8,463 bases of DNA, from assembly GCA_900553635.1 (NCBI GenBank), contig USDU01000097.1, forward strand, positions 1 through 8,463, written 5' to 3'. Shown here one piece after another: positions 1 through 6,572 of the stretch (positions are counted from its first letter, which is position 1; each line of letters begins with the position of its first letter). The notes under the pieces are model-generated. The model was not told where the DNA came from. It saw only the letters and a list, made by a program, of their open reading frames with translations, and did no database searches. The translations under genes and the position numbers were made by a program. This DNA comes from an uncultured Lachnospiraceae bacterium. Its GTDB lineage: Bacteria > Bacillota_A > Clostridia > Lachnospirales > Lachnospiraceae.

Positions 1-1
1 G

Positions 2-286
2 TACATCCTCAATACCAAGTTCAAAGCATCCGGCATGAAGAGTATGTCTGCTTTCCTGCGCAAGCTGATCTTATATGGATATGTGTATGATGTCGATTAC
101 AGTTATCTGCGGAATTACAATACGGAACTGGGGCGTATCAGCTCCAGTTTAAACCAGATCGCAAAGAGGGTAAACAGCACCGGAAACATTTATCAGGAGG
201 ACATAGACGAAGTAAAGGAGTTGATGAATGAGGTATGGCTTACACAAAAATCCATGCTATCAAAGCAACCGTTGATAAAGCCATAG
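2..286 (+). CDS. MobC-like relaxosome accessory protein, 3' part only
   Basis: The reading frame is open from the window edge, so the start lies upstream and only about 94 C-terminal residues are visible. An internal ATG at 35 has no convincing ribosome site and is probably not the start. The visible part is short, charged and helical. It contains the stretch SSLNQIAKRVNSTGNIY, typical of the C-terminal helix of bacterial mobilisation proteins of the MobC family. These small DNA-binding proteins help a relaxase open the transfer origin. The N-terminal DNA-binding part is cut off. The gene overlaps the following relaxase gene by 52 bases, an arrangement usual for mobC-relaxase pairs in Firmicutes integrative elements. 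The family call rests on this motif and on the neighbour. The transfer origin, usually upstream of mobC, is outside the window. Confidence 0.75.
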   Translation, partial: YILNTKFKASGMKSMSAFLRKLILYGYVYDVDYSYLRNYNTELGRISSSLNQIAKRVNSTGNIYQEDIDEVKELMNEVWLTQKSMLSKQPLIKP

Positions 287-1605
287 AGTATATCTGCAAC
301 CCGGACAAAACCGATGAACAAATCTATGTTTCGTCTTATGCGTGTGCGCCCGAAACTGCAGCAATTGACTTTAAATATACGCTTGACCATTGCAGGGAAA
401 ACAGTCCCAACAAAGCCTATCATCTGATACAGGCTTTTGCTCCGGGCGAGGTCGGTTATGAGGAAGCGCACCGCATCGGAAAGGAGCTTGCAGACAAGGT
501 TTTAGAAGGAAAATATTCGTATGTTGTCACCACACATATTGATAAGGGGCATATACACAATCATATCATCTTTTGTGCGGCTGACAACATTGAATATAAC
601 AAATACCATGACTGCACACAGACCTACCACCGCATCCGCCACTTGAGTGATGCTCTGTGCAAAGAACACAATCTTTCCGTCATCATTCCCGGCGGTGAAC
701 GTGGAAAAAAATACAAGGAATGGCAGTCTGAGCAGAATGGTTCAACCTGGAAAACACAGCTTCGGCGGGACATCAATTTTTGTATCAAATCGGCTTCCAC
801 TTACGAAGAATTTCTGCTTCTGATGCGGGCAAAAGGTTACGAAATCAAAGGGGAAACTTTTGGAGAAGATGCTGCGAAATATATCTCTTTCCGACCTCTG
901 GACAAGGAGCGTTTTGTGCGTGGCAGTGCTAGGTCTTTAGGGAAAGAATACACAAAGGAACGTATCCGGGAACGCATTGAAAAGAAGTGGGAACGAAAGG
1001 CAGTTATCCCGAAAAAGGATTACTCCACCCGCAGGCTCATTGACACCTCGGACGAGAAATTCCAGAACAGTCCCGGACTGCAACAGTGGGCGGCAATCGA
1101 GAATCTGAAAATCGCCGCACAAAGCTATAATGAAGCTGGTTCTCTCTCCGATTTGGAGCATAAGATTACTGTAAAAACCGAAGCGGGCAAGTCCGCCAAA
1201 CAGAGCGTTGTGGAACTGGAACATCGCATGAAAGACCTTGCAGAAATCATCAAATATGCCGAGCAGTACAAAGACAACCGCTCCTATCATATCGCCTACA
1301 AGAAAGCCAAGAACCCGGACGCTTATTTTCGCAGATACGAGAGCCAGATCATCCTATATGGCGGTGCAAGGCGGGTGCTTGAACAAGCAGGCATCAAGCT
1401 AAAAGGATTGAATGTGGATAAGCTGCGAGCCGAGTATCAGGCATTGGAAACGCAGAAAAAAGAACTGACCGCAACCTACAAGAACTGTGAAAAAGAGGTG
1501 CGGGATTTAATGCGGAAACAGGAAAATCTTGACCGGTATCTCGGACGGACACAAACCGATCCGGTGCAGGAACAATTTAAGAAAAAGAATAATCCTATCT
1601 TGTAG
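235..1605 (+). CDS. Relaxase / mobilisation nuclease (MobA/VirD2 type)
   Basis: This 456-residue protein should nick one strand at the transfer origin and stay covalently bound to it during conjugation. Seen in the sequence: an N-terminal motif YICNPDKT (residues 19-26) whose Tyr19 is the likely catalytic tyrosine; a second motif around HLIQAF (63-68); and the metal-binding histidine motif HIDKGHIHNH (101-110), matching HxDxxHxHxH of the family. About 290-440 is charged and probably coiled-coil. The start at 235 fits the usual family beginning MAxTKI. The likely ribosome site is AAAGGAG at 214-220 inside mobC, with a rather long 14-base spacer. The length is normal for the family and all key residues are present, so it looks intact. 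It is the last gene of the mobile element before the chromosomal gene gpsA. Whether the element is a conjugative or only a mobilisable one cannot be told here. Confidence 0.93.
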   Translation: MAYTKIHAIKATVDKAIEYICNPDKTDEQIYVSSYACAPETAAIDFKYTLDHCRENSPNKAYHLIQAFAPGEVGYEEAHRIGKELADKVLEGKYSYVVTTHIDKGHIHNHIIFCAADNIEYNKYHDCTQTYHRIRHLSDALCKEHNLSVIIPGGERGKKYKEWQSEQNGSTWKTQLRRDINFCIKSASTYEEFLLLMRAKGYEIKGETFGEDAAKYISFRPLDKERFVRGSARSLGKEYTKERIRERIEKKWERKAVIPKKDYSTRRLIDTSDEKFQNSPGLQQWAAIENLKIAAQSYNEAGSLSDLEHKITVKTEAGKSAKQSVVELEHRMKDLAEIIKYAEQYKDNRSYHIAYKKAKNPDAYFRRYESQIILYGGARRVLEQAGIKLKGLNVDKLRAEYQALETQKKELTATYKNCEKEVRDLMRKQENLDRYLGRTQTDPVQEQFKKKNNPIL

Positions 1606-1606
1606 C

Positions 1607-1635
1607 TTGTTAATAATGACACCATGTATTATACT
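1607..1635 (+). promoter_or_regulatory. Candidate promoter for gpsA at the element junction
   Basis: TTGTTA (1607-1612) and TATACT (1630-1635) are separated by 17 bases, a good sigma-A-type layout. The predicted start of transcription is near 1642, about 25 bases before gpsA. The -35 begins just after the relaxase stop codon, so the promoter may lie in the terminal DNA of the mobile element and fire outward. Prediction by eye only. Confidence 0.5.
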
Positions 1636-1667
1636 TAATTTATTACCACAAACACTTAGGAGATACT

Positions 1668-2678
1668 ATGGCGAAAACAGGTGTGATTGGAGCAGGCAGC
1701 TGGGGAACGGCTCTTGCGCTGGTGCTTCACAATAACGGGCACGAAGTGACCCTCTGGTCTCACTCGGCGGCTTCGGTGGAGAGTCTTTTAAAGAACCGGG
1801 AGCTTAAGGATAAGCTTCCGGGCGTAAAGATTCCCGAAGCGATTCAGATTACCAATGATTTGCAGCAGGCCGTGAAGAACATGGACATGCTGGTGCTGGC
1901 GGTTCCGTCCGCCTGCATCCGCAGCACGGCCCACAATATGGCTCCCTGCGTGGCGGACGGTCAGTTAATCGTATGCGTATCCAAGGGCATTGAGGAAAGC
2001 ACATTGAAGATTATGACCGAGGTCATCGAAGATGAGATTCCAAACTGCCGTGCGGCGGTATTGTCGGGACCCAGCCATGCAGAAGAAGTTAGCCGGGGCT
2101 TACCGACTACGGTGGTGGCAGGCGCCCATGACCGGGAGACAGCAGAGTACATCCAGAATCTCTTTATGAATCAGGTATTCCGTGTATACACAAGCCCGGA
2201 TATGCTGGGCATCGAGCTGGGAGGTGCCCTGAAAAATGTGATTGCGCTGGCGGCAGGTATCGCGGACGGCCTGGGCTACGGCGACAACACAAAGGCAGCC
2301 CTCATTACCCGGGGAATCGCGGAAATGAGCCGCATCGGCATCGCCATGGGCGGACGCCAGGAGACCTTCAACGGCCTGTCCGGTATTGGCGATCTGATTG
2401 TAACCTGTGCCTCGGTACACAGTCGGAACCGGAAGGCCGGTTACCTGATGGGGCAGGGCCGCACCATGCGGGAGGCCATGAACGAGGTGAAAATGGTGGT
2501 CGAAGGCGTCTATTCCGCCAAGGCAGCTGTGGCTCTTGCACGGAAATATAACATCGAAATTCCGATTATCGAGCAGGTCAACAAGGTACTATTTGAGGAC
2601 AAGTCCCCAAAGGAGGCCGTGACCGAGCTGATGCTTCGCGATAAAAAAATCGAAAATTCACAACTCCCCTGGGAGTAG
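1668..2678 (+). CDS. gpsA: NAD(P)-dependent glycerol-3-phosphate dehydrogenase
   Basis: GpsA reduces dihydroxyacetone phosphate to sn-glycerol 3-phosphate in the cytoplasm, supplying the backbone for phospholipids. The 336-residue length is normal. Visible family marks are the dinucleotide-binding motif GAGSWGTALA (8-17), VSKGIEE (104-110), LSGPSHAEEV (132-141), GGALKNVIALAAG (185-197) with the likely catalytic Lys189, FNGLSGIGDL (234-243) and SRNRKAG (252-258). The start ATG is preceded by TTAGGAGATACT, a good ribosome site. In many Clostridia gpsA follows der and plsY. Here those genes are absent and a mobile element lies directly upstream, which suggests an insertion that separated gpsA from its usual partners, or a lineage-specific arrangement. 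It is followed after 15 bases by an uncharacterised gene, probably on the same transcript. Confidence 0.97.
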   Translation: MAKTGVIGAGSWGTALALVLHNNGHEVTLWSHSAASVESLLKNRELKDKLPGVKIPEAIQITNDLQQAVKNMDMLVLAVPSACIRSTAHNMAPCVADGQLIVCVSKGIEESTLKIMTEVIEDEIPNCRAAVLSGPSHAEEVSRGLPTTVVAGAHDRETAEYIQNLFMNQVFRVYTSPDMLGIELGGALKNVIALAAGIADGLGYGDNTKAALITRGIAEMSRIGIAMGGRQETFNGLSGIGDLIVTCASVHSRNRKAGYLMGQGRTMREAMNEVKMVVEGVYSAKAAVALARKYNIEIPIIEQVNKVLFEDKSPKEAVTELMLRDKKIENSQLPWE

Positions 2679-2693
2679 GAGGGAGGGCCGCCT

Positions 2694-3656
2694 GTGCGCT
2701 GTTACAACTGCAATAAGAAATTTGACTACGAGAAATATTACGGCATCTGTCCCAAATGCGGCTGCTTTAACCGGCAGGAGACTGCTGAGGAACAGCATGA
2801 GGCCGTGCACGACCGCTTTGGCGACAGCTCCGATGAGGACTGTCATAGAAGCCACCGAACCTTCAGCGCCCATCCAGGCGAAGAACGGGAAGGCAGTTTT
2901 ACCTATCAGGAGGATGGGTATACCTACACGGCTTTCGAGGGGGAGACGGCGAAGAAAAAGGGTGTGGGCTTCTTTGTGTTCTGCCTCCTGTTCTTTGTGC
3001 TCAGCGTGTTCCTGCTGATTGGAACCATAATCTATACGACAGTCAATCCCATGGTAAGCGTATTTGTGACTGATCCGGAGAATGGAAGCGGTCTGGAAAT
3101 CGTGAAACATGAGGCGGGTGCTTCTTTTATCTTCCAGGAGAAAATGACGCTGCAGGTACTGGAGTGCCGGGAGGTGGCAGATTCGAGTATCTTCCCAACC
3201 ATGGAAGAGGGAAAAAAGCTGGTGGCGGTTCATGTACAGGGCGAAAGCGACGGCCAGTACGAGGATTACAACGGGCTTTATGGCATCTATCTGGAGACAG
3301 AAGGCCATTATCGGGAACCCATTTCCAGCTATTATTTTGAGCCCTACGCGCAGATTCTGGGCGTGTATCCGGCGCTGGATGACAGCTCCTTCAAAGGGGA
3401 GACATACTGCGACGGCTGGTACGGTTTCCTGGTGGATGCTGACGCGGACACAGCAGTACTGTGGTTGGACGAGTACGACTGCACGGACTGGGACGGAGGC
3501 AACCTGCTCCGCAGCCATAGGATCGAGCTGCCCATCAAGAGCCTGACCGATGATGAGGCCGCAGAATTGGAGCAGGCCGCAGATGAGGCAGAGGCGGAAG
3601 GTCTGCTGCCGGAAGACTTTGAAGCGCAGGATGGAGGTGCCGGGGATGGAATCTAG
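2694..3656 (+). CDS. Zinc-ribbon, single-pass membrane protein with extracellular domain, unknown function
   Basis: I do not recognise a named family for the whole 320-residue protein. The N-terminus has a zinc-ribbon pattern (Cys3-x2-Cys6 and Cys19-x2-Cys22, plus Cys24), then an acidic, polar linker. One strong hydrophobic segment follows (about 91-114) after a lysine cluster, so the zinc ribbon is predicted inside the cell. The outside domain (about 120-285) is rich in aromatic and acidic residues and contains KKLVAVHVQ and LYGIYLETEG, reminiscent of the beta-sandwich DUF4352-like ectodomains of Firmicutes. The tail (285-320) is very Glu/Ala/Asp-rich. GTG at 2694 is chosen because AGGAGGGAGG (2677-2686) lies at the right distance and the first cysteine pair begins at residue 3. 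It sits 15 bases after gpsA and overlaps the next gene, which encodes a related protein. A sensing or envelope role is possible but unproven. Confidence 0.85.
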   Translation: MRCYNCNKKFDYEKYYGICPKCGCFNRQETAEEQHEAVHDRFGDSSDEDCHRSHRTFSAHPGEEREGSFTYQEDGYTYTAFEGETAKKKGVGFFVFCLLFFVLSVFLLIGTIIYTTVNPMVSVFVTDPENGSGLEIVKHEAGASFIFQEKMTLQVLECREVADSSIFPTMEEGKKLVAVHVQGESDGQYEDYNGLYGIYLETEGHYREPISSYYFEPYAQILGVYPALDDSSFKGETYCDGWYGFLVDADADTAVLWLDEYDCTDWDGGNLLRSHRIELPIKSLTDDEAAELEQAADEAEAEGLLPEDFEAQDGGAGDGI

Positions 3657-4188
3657 GACAACGGAGAAAAATACACTGATATTTCGGATTGTCGGCAGTA
3701 TCTTTCTGGTCTTGGGAATTATTTTCCTGGCAGTCACCCTTAAGCTTTGGCTCAGAGGGAGTATTCCCGGCATGATGACCGCGGATACCGGTGGCTCCTA
3801 CTGTACTCTGGAACCCATTGGCAGCGAACGCCTGGGCGACACCTACGAGGGCGCACAGGCAGAGGACGGCTACGCCTTCTACCGGCTGGATTTCCAGGTC
3901 ACCAACGAGGGAGATGAGACCCGCTACATGGACAACTACTACGGTATCTATTTTAACGAGGATAACGGCAGGTATAACGATGTACTGGACTGGTGGGGCA
4001 CCGAAGAAGAGGAGTCCCGCCCCCGATTCCTGTTCGAAGACTACGACTACACCTACCTCCCCGCAGGCCGCATCGGTACCTATCAGCAGGTTGTGCAGAT
4101 CCTGGACGGCGTGAAGAGCTTCACGGTGGATTATTATCCGGGGGATGTAAGCGGAGAGAGAATCAGTTTTGATATGACAATCGAATAA
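3646..4188 (+). CDS. Membrane-anchored protein with DUF4352-like ectodomain, paralog of the upstream gene
   Basis: This is a 180-residue protein of unknown function. The frame is open further upstream, but ATG 3646 is preferred because GGAGG (3633-3637) lies 8 bases before it and a short charged N-terminus then leads straight into a hydrophobic helix (about 10-36). The rest (about 38-180) is predicted outside the cell and is rich in Tyr, Asp, Glu and Gly. It shares features with the preceding protein: a YGIYF element followed by an acidic-aromatic stretch, a G-Y-F-like core and a C-terminal strand region (FTVDYYPGD). There is no zinc ribbon. The gene overlaps the previous one by 11 bases, so the two are probably translationally coupled and their products may act together. 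A secreted-domain pair arising by duplication is my inference; the DUF4352-like comparison is by overall pattern only. Confidence 0.85.
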   Translation: MESRTTEKNTLIFRIVGSIFLVLGIIFLAVTLKLWLRGSIPGMMTADTGGSYCTLEPIGSERLGDTYEGAQAEDGYAFYRLDFQVTNEGDETRYMDNYYGIYFNEDNGRYNDVLDWWGTEEEESRPRFLFEDYDYTYLPAGRIGTYQQVVQILDGVKSFTVDYYPGDVSGERISFDMTIE

Positions 4189-4207
4189 CGGACGAACAAT
4201 CCAAAAC

Positions 4208-4324
4208 GTAGATCTCCGGAGAGAAACAGAAAGCCCTCGGGGGGACGTTAGCTGATTTTCCGTAGGGACGAGCAGGAAAATCAGCGTGTCCCCCGAGGGC
4301 TTTCTGTTTCTCCCCGGAGTCTAC
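4208..4324. repeat. Long imperfect palindrome (arms about 50 bases), possible bidirectional terminator or small inserted repeat
   Basis: The left arm (4208-4261) and right arm (4275-4324) are nearly complementary. A perfect 23-base pair block (4221-4243 with 4290-4312) contains CCCTCGGGGG. An outer block GTAGA/TCTAC and CTCCGG/CCGGAG is interrupted by a bulge, and an inner block GCTGATTTTCC (4251-4261) pairs with 4275-4285. The loop is about 13 bases. The inside block AAAGCCC...GGGCTTT followed by CTGTTTCT is terminator-like in both directions, but the T tract is impure and the stem is far longer than a usual terminator. It follows the gpsA-led gene group and precedes a new promoter, so a terminating role would fit. 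A miniature mobile repeat or a folded RNA is the alternative. Confidence 0.85.
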
Positions 4325-4364
4325 AACCTTCCGTTCTATCAACCTCATTTTCCCAAATTAAGCA

Positions 4365-4393
4365 TTGACAAAAAGCACCTCGCGGTATACAAT
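4365..4393 (+). promoter_or_regulatory. Sigma-A promoter of the binding-protein gene
   Basis: A perfect TTGACA (4365-4370) is followed after 17 bases by TACAAT (4388-4393). Transcription should begin near 4400, giving a leader of about 85 bases before the ATG at 4485. This also argues against the upstream in-frame GTG at 4401 as the start of the gene. Near-consensus elements suggest strong expression. Confidence 0.85.
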
Positions 4394-4404
4394 GTAAAAA
4401 GTGA

Positions 4405-4456
4405 TGCGGCACTTTAACACGTCAAAGCATCGTGGCGTCAAAGCGTCAGCGCCGCA
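4405..4456 (+). promoter_or_regulatory. Leader with a stem and a direct repeat
   Basis: In the predicted 5' leader, TGCGGC (4405-4410) can pair with GCCGCA (4451-4456). Between them the 9-mer CGTCAAAGC occurs twice (4420-4428 and 4436-4444), 16 bases apart. No T-box sequence (such as GGGTGGNACCGCG) or recognised riboswitch is seen, and the leader is too short for a normal T-box. It could be an mRNA structure affecting translation or a protein-binding site. Function unknown. Confidence 0.4.
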
Positions 4457-4460
4457 AAAT

Positions 4461-4482
4461 GGAGGATATACAGGAGGATATA
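4461..4482 (+). promoter_or_regulatory. Duplicated Shine-Dalgarno unit
   Basis: GGAGGATATA occurs at 4461-4470 and again at 4473-4482, a 12-base tandem period. The second copy has GGAGG ending 7 bases before the ATG at 4485 and is the functional ribosome site. The first is too far away but could act as a standby site. It fixes the start at 4485. Confidence 0.7.
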
Positions 4483-4484
4483 CT

Positions 4485-5513
4485 ATGAAAAAGTTACTCG
4501 CATTAGCACTGGCAGGAACCATGACCCTGTCACTGGCAGCCTGCGGAGGAAGCAAGGCTGATACCACAACCGCAGCAGAAACCACAGAGACCACTGATAC
4601 CGCAGACGCGGCTTCCACAGACGGACAGACCTACACCGTAGGTATCTGCCAGCTGGTACAGCATGAGGCACTGGACGCAGCAACACAGGGCTTCAAGGAC
4701 GCTATCGTAGAAGCACTTGGCGAAGACAATGTAACCTTCGAGGAGCAGAATGCATCCGGAGATTCCGCTACCTGCGCGACCATCATCAATCAGCTTGTAT
4801 CTGACAATGTAGACCTGATTCTTGCAAATGCCACACCGGCTCTCCAGGCAGCAGCACAGGGAACCGATACCATCCCGGTACTGGGAACCGCTGTTACCGA
4901 GTATGGCGTAGCACTTGATATCGACAACTTCGACGGCCTGGTAGGAACCAACGTATCCGGAACTTCTGACCTGGCTCCGCTTGACCAGCAGGCAGCTATG
5001 TTGAACGAGCTGTTCCCGGATGCGAAGAACGTAGGACTTCTGTACTGCTCTGCTGAGGCAAACTCTCAGTACCAGGTAGACACCGTACAGGCAGCTCTGG
5101 AAGATCTGGGCTATACCTGCAAACAGTATTCCTTCTCTGATTCCAATGACCTTTCTTCTGTAGCAACTACAGCAGCAAGCGAGAGTGATGTCATCTACGT
5201 GCCGACTGACAATGCAGTAGCATCCAACACCGAGATCGTCCGCAACATCTGTGAGCCGGAGAAGGTTCCGGTAATCGCAGGTGAGGAAGGTATCTGTGCA
5301 GGATGTGGTGTGGCAACTCTTTCCATCAGCTACTATGACCTGGGTGTAGCTACCGGTAAGATGGCAGTGAAGATTCTGACCGGCGAGGCAAACGTATCCG
5401 AGATGCCGATCGAGTACGCACCGGAGTTCACAAAGAAATACAATCCGGAGCTGGCAGAGGCTATGGGCGTAACCATCCCGGATGACTATGTAGCAATTGA
5501 GACAGCAGAGTAA
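4485..5513 (+). CDS. ABC transporter substrate-binding lipoprotein (TrpX-like, ABC_sub_bind family)
   Basis: This 342-residue protein should capture a small ligand outside the cell and hand it to the permease and ATPase encoded downstream. It starts with a lipoprotein signal: MKK, a hydrophobic helix, then the lipobox LAAC with Cys20 as the lipid attachment site, followed by GG. Residues 23-48 form a Thr/Ala/Glu-rich flexible linker. The mature domain (about 50-335) has the pattern of the ABC_sub_bind family (VGICQLVQHEALD at the first strand, then two alternating alpha/beta lobes). Relatives next to the same permease and ATPase types are called TrpX in streptococci and are linked to tryptophan or tyrosine uptake. 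The ligand here is not proven. Codon use looks biased (many GTA, GCA and TCC codons), as in highly expressed genes. A strong promoter precedes it and a strong terminator follows, so it can be made in excess over the membrane subunits. Confidence 0.93.
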   Translation: MKKLLALALAGTMTLSLAACGGSKADTTTAAETTETTDTADAASTDGQTYTVGICQLVQHEALDAATQGFKDAIVEALGEDNVTFEEQNASGDSATCATIINQLVSDNVDLILANATPALQAAAQGTDTIPVLGTAVTEYGVALDIDNFDGLVGTNVSGTSDLAPLDQQAAMLNELFPDAKNVGLLYCSAEANSQYQVDTVQAALEDLGYTCKQYSFSDSNDLSSVATTAASESDVIYVPTDNAVASNTEIVRNICEPEKVPVIAGEEGICAGCGVATLSISYYDLGVATGKMAVKILTGEANVSEMPIEYAPEFTKKYNPELAEAMGVTIPDDYVAIETAE

Positions 5514-5541
5514 GCTGTAACAGCGCATTTTGCATGAATTT

Positions 5542-5582
5542 AAAAAGCGGGTAAAAAGGACTTCCCTTTTTGCCCGCTTTTT
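5542..5582 (+). terminator. Intrinsic terminator after the binding-protein gene
   Basis: An 18-base stem (5542-5559 with 5565-5582), with a single G-U pair and a 5-base loop, has the GC core GCGGG/CCCGC and ends in a T run. The left arm is A-rich, so it may also work on the other strand. It lies 28 bases after the stop codon and should cut most transcripts before the permease gene, leaving some read-through. Confidence 0.92.
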
Positions 5583-5590
5583 GATATAAT
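5582..5590 (+). promoter_or_regulatory. Extended -10 promoter for the permease-ATPase genes
   Basis: TGATATAAT (5582-5590) is a perfect TGn-TATAAT extended -10, beginning at the last T of the terminator. No good -35 is present: the best spaced hexamer, TTCCCT at 5562-5567, lies inside the terminator stem. Extended -10 promoters can work without a -35. The predicted start is near 5597, giving a leader of about 46 bases before the GTG at 5643. Confidence 0.6.
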
Positions 5591-5600
5591 ATTGAAGGCT

Positions 5601-5618
5601 TTACGCAATTTTGCGTAA
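5601..5618. promoter_or_regulatory. 18-base dyad, candidate operator
   Basis: TTACGCAATTTTGCGTAA is a perfect inverted repeat (8-base arms, 2-base centre) just after the predicted transcription start. As RNA it would make only a short hairpin with a 4-base loop. As DNA it has the size and symmetry of a repressor site. I cannot assign it to a known regulator. Confidence 0.5.
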
Positions 5619-5642
5619 TTACAAGGCAGGAGGAAGTAAAAA

Positions 5643-6572
5643 GTGGATATTTTAAAGTTTTTGAATGCTCTGCCGGGACCCTGTGCCCAGGGACTGATCT
5701 GGGGTATTATGGCAATCGGCGTGTACATCACCTATAAGGTGTTGGATTTGGCGGATCTGACGGTAGACGGAACCATGGCTACCGGAGGCGCGGTCTGTAT
5801 TATGATGATGCAGAGTGGCCATTCCGTATGGATGTCCCTGTTTGTGGCGTTCCTGGCAGGTATGCTGGCAGGTCTGGTGACCGGTTTATTCCATACAGCC
5901 ATGGGAATTCCGGCGATTCTGGCAGGAATCTTGACCCAGCTGGGACTCTACTCGATCAATCTCCGTATCATGGGGGAAAAGGCAAACCAGGCCCTGGCTT
6001 TCGGAAAGTATGACCAGATTGTTTCCCTTCGCTGGGTAAAGGGTGTTCCCTTCTATCAGAACACCAATTTCGTAGCGGGCATATTTGTACTGGTTATCAT
6101 TGCGATTCTCTACTGGTTCTTCGGAACCGAGCTTGGCTGCTCCATCCGTGCGACCGGTAACAATGAAAACATGTCCAGAGCCCAGGGTATCAACACCAAC
6201 ACCAGCAAAATGCTCGGTCTGATGATTTCCAACGGCATCGTGGCACTGTCCAGCGGACTGTACGCTCAGTACAATGGTTTTGCGGATGTCAATGCGGGTC
6301 GTGGCGCCATCGTTATCGGACTGGCAGCCGTTATCATTGGAAATGTTCTCTTCGGAAAAATCAGCCGTAACTTTGGCTTTAAGCTGTTTACGGTGGTGCT
6401 TGGCGCTATCATTTACTGGATTGTATACCAGCTGGTTATTATGGCGGGCTTAAATGCCAACGACATGAAACTGATTTCCGCTCTGGTCGTAGCTATTTTC
6501 CTGGCTATTCCGTACCTGAAGGGCAAATATTTTGCAAAACCGGTAAAAAAGGGAGGTACGGCAAATGCTTAG
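5643..6572 (+). CDS. ABC transporter permease (TrpY-like, branched-chain-type permease family)
   Basis: This 309-residue, strongly hydrophobic protein has about eight membrane segments and forms the channel of the importer. Residues such as GLIWGIMAIGVYITYKVLD (near 17-35), LADLTVDGTMATGGA, and later GCSIRATGNNENMSRAQGIN (about 165-184) match the BPD_transp_2 permeases that pair with TrpX-like binding proteins. The latter stretch is a cytoplasmic loop expected to contact the ATPase. The tail is basic (KGKYFAKPVKK). The start is GTG at 5643, chosen for AGGAGG at 5628-5633 with a 9-base spacer. The gene overlaps the ATPase gene by 8 bases and is separated from the binding-protein gene by a terminator and its own promoter. 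The substrate is inferred only from family: an aromatic amino acid or similar small molecule. Confidence 0.93.
   Translation: MDILKFLNALPGPCAQGLIWGIMAIGVYITYKVLDLADLTVDGTMATGGAVCIMMMQSGHSVWMSLFVAFLAGMLAGLVTGLFHTAMGIPAILAGILTQLGLYSINLRIMGEKANQALAFGKYDQIVSLRWVKGVPFYQNTNFVAGIFVLVIIAILYWFFGTELGCSIRATGNNENMSRAQGINTNTSKMLGLMISNGIVALSSGLYAQYNGFADVNAGRGAIVIGLAAVIIGNVLFGKISRNFGFKLFTVVLGAIIYWIVYQLVIMAGLNANDMKLISALVVAIFLAIPYLKGKYFAKPVKKGGTANA

Noticed and set aside
2658..3773. 371-codon open frame on the minus strand opposite the zinc-ribbon gene
   Set aside because: It covers the plus-strand genes in antisense and has no ribosome site or recognisable domain. The plus-strand frames have good ribosome sites, a membrane segment and a zinc ribbon.
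4401..4484. Upstream GTG start extending the binding protein by 28 residues
   Set aside because: It lies at the predicted transcription start, has no ribosome site, and would bury the lipoprotein signal peptide.
4325..4484. T-box or riboswitch before the binding-protein gene
   Set aside because: The predicted leader is only about 85 bases, and no T-box consensus or known riboswitch core is present.
5514..5524. Small palindrome GCTGTAACAGC after the binding-protein stop
   Set aside because: With a single central base it cannot form a useful RNA hairpin, and it is short enough to occur by chance.
4530..5528. 332-codon open frame on the minus strand opposite the binding-protein gene
   Set aside because: Its product is implausibly cysteine-rich. 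It mirrors the codon bias of the real lipoprotein gene on the plus strand.
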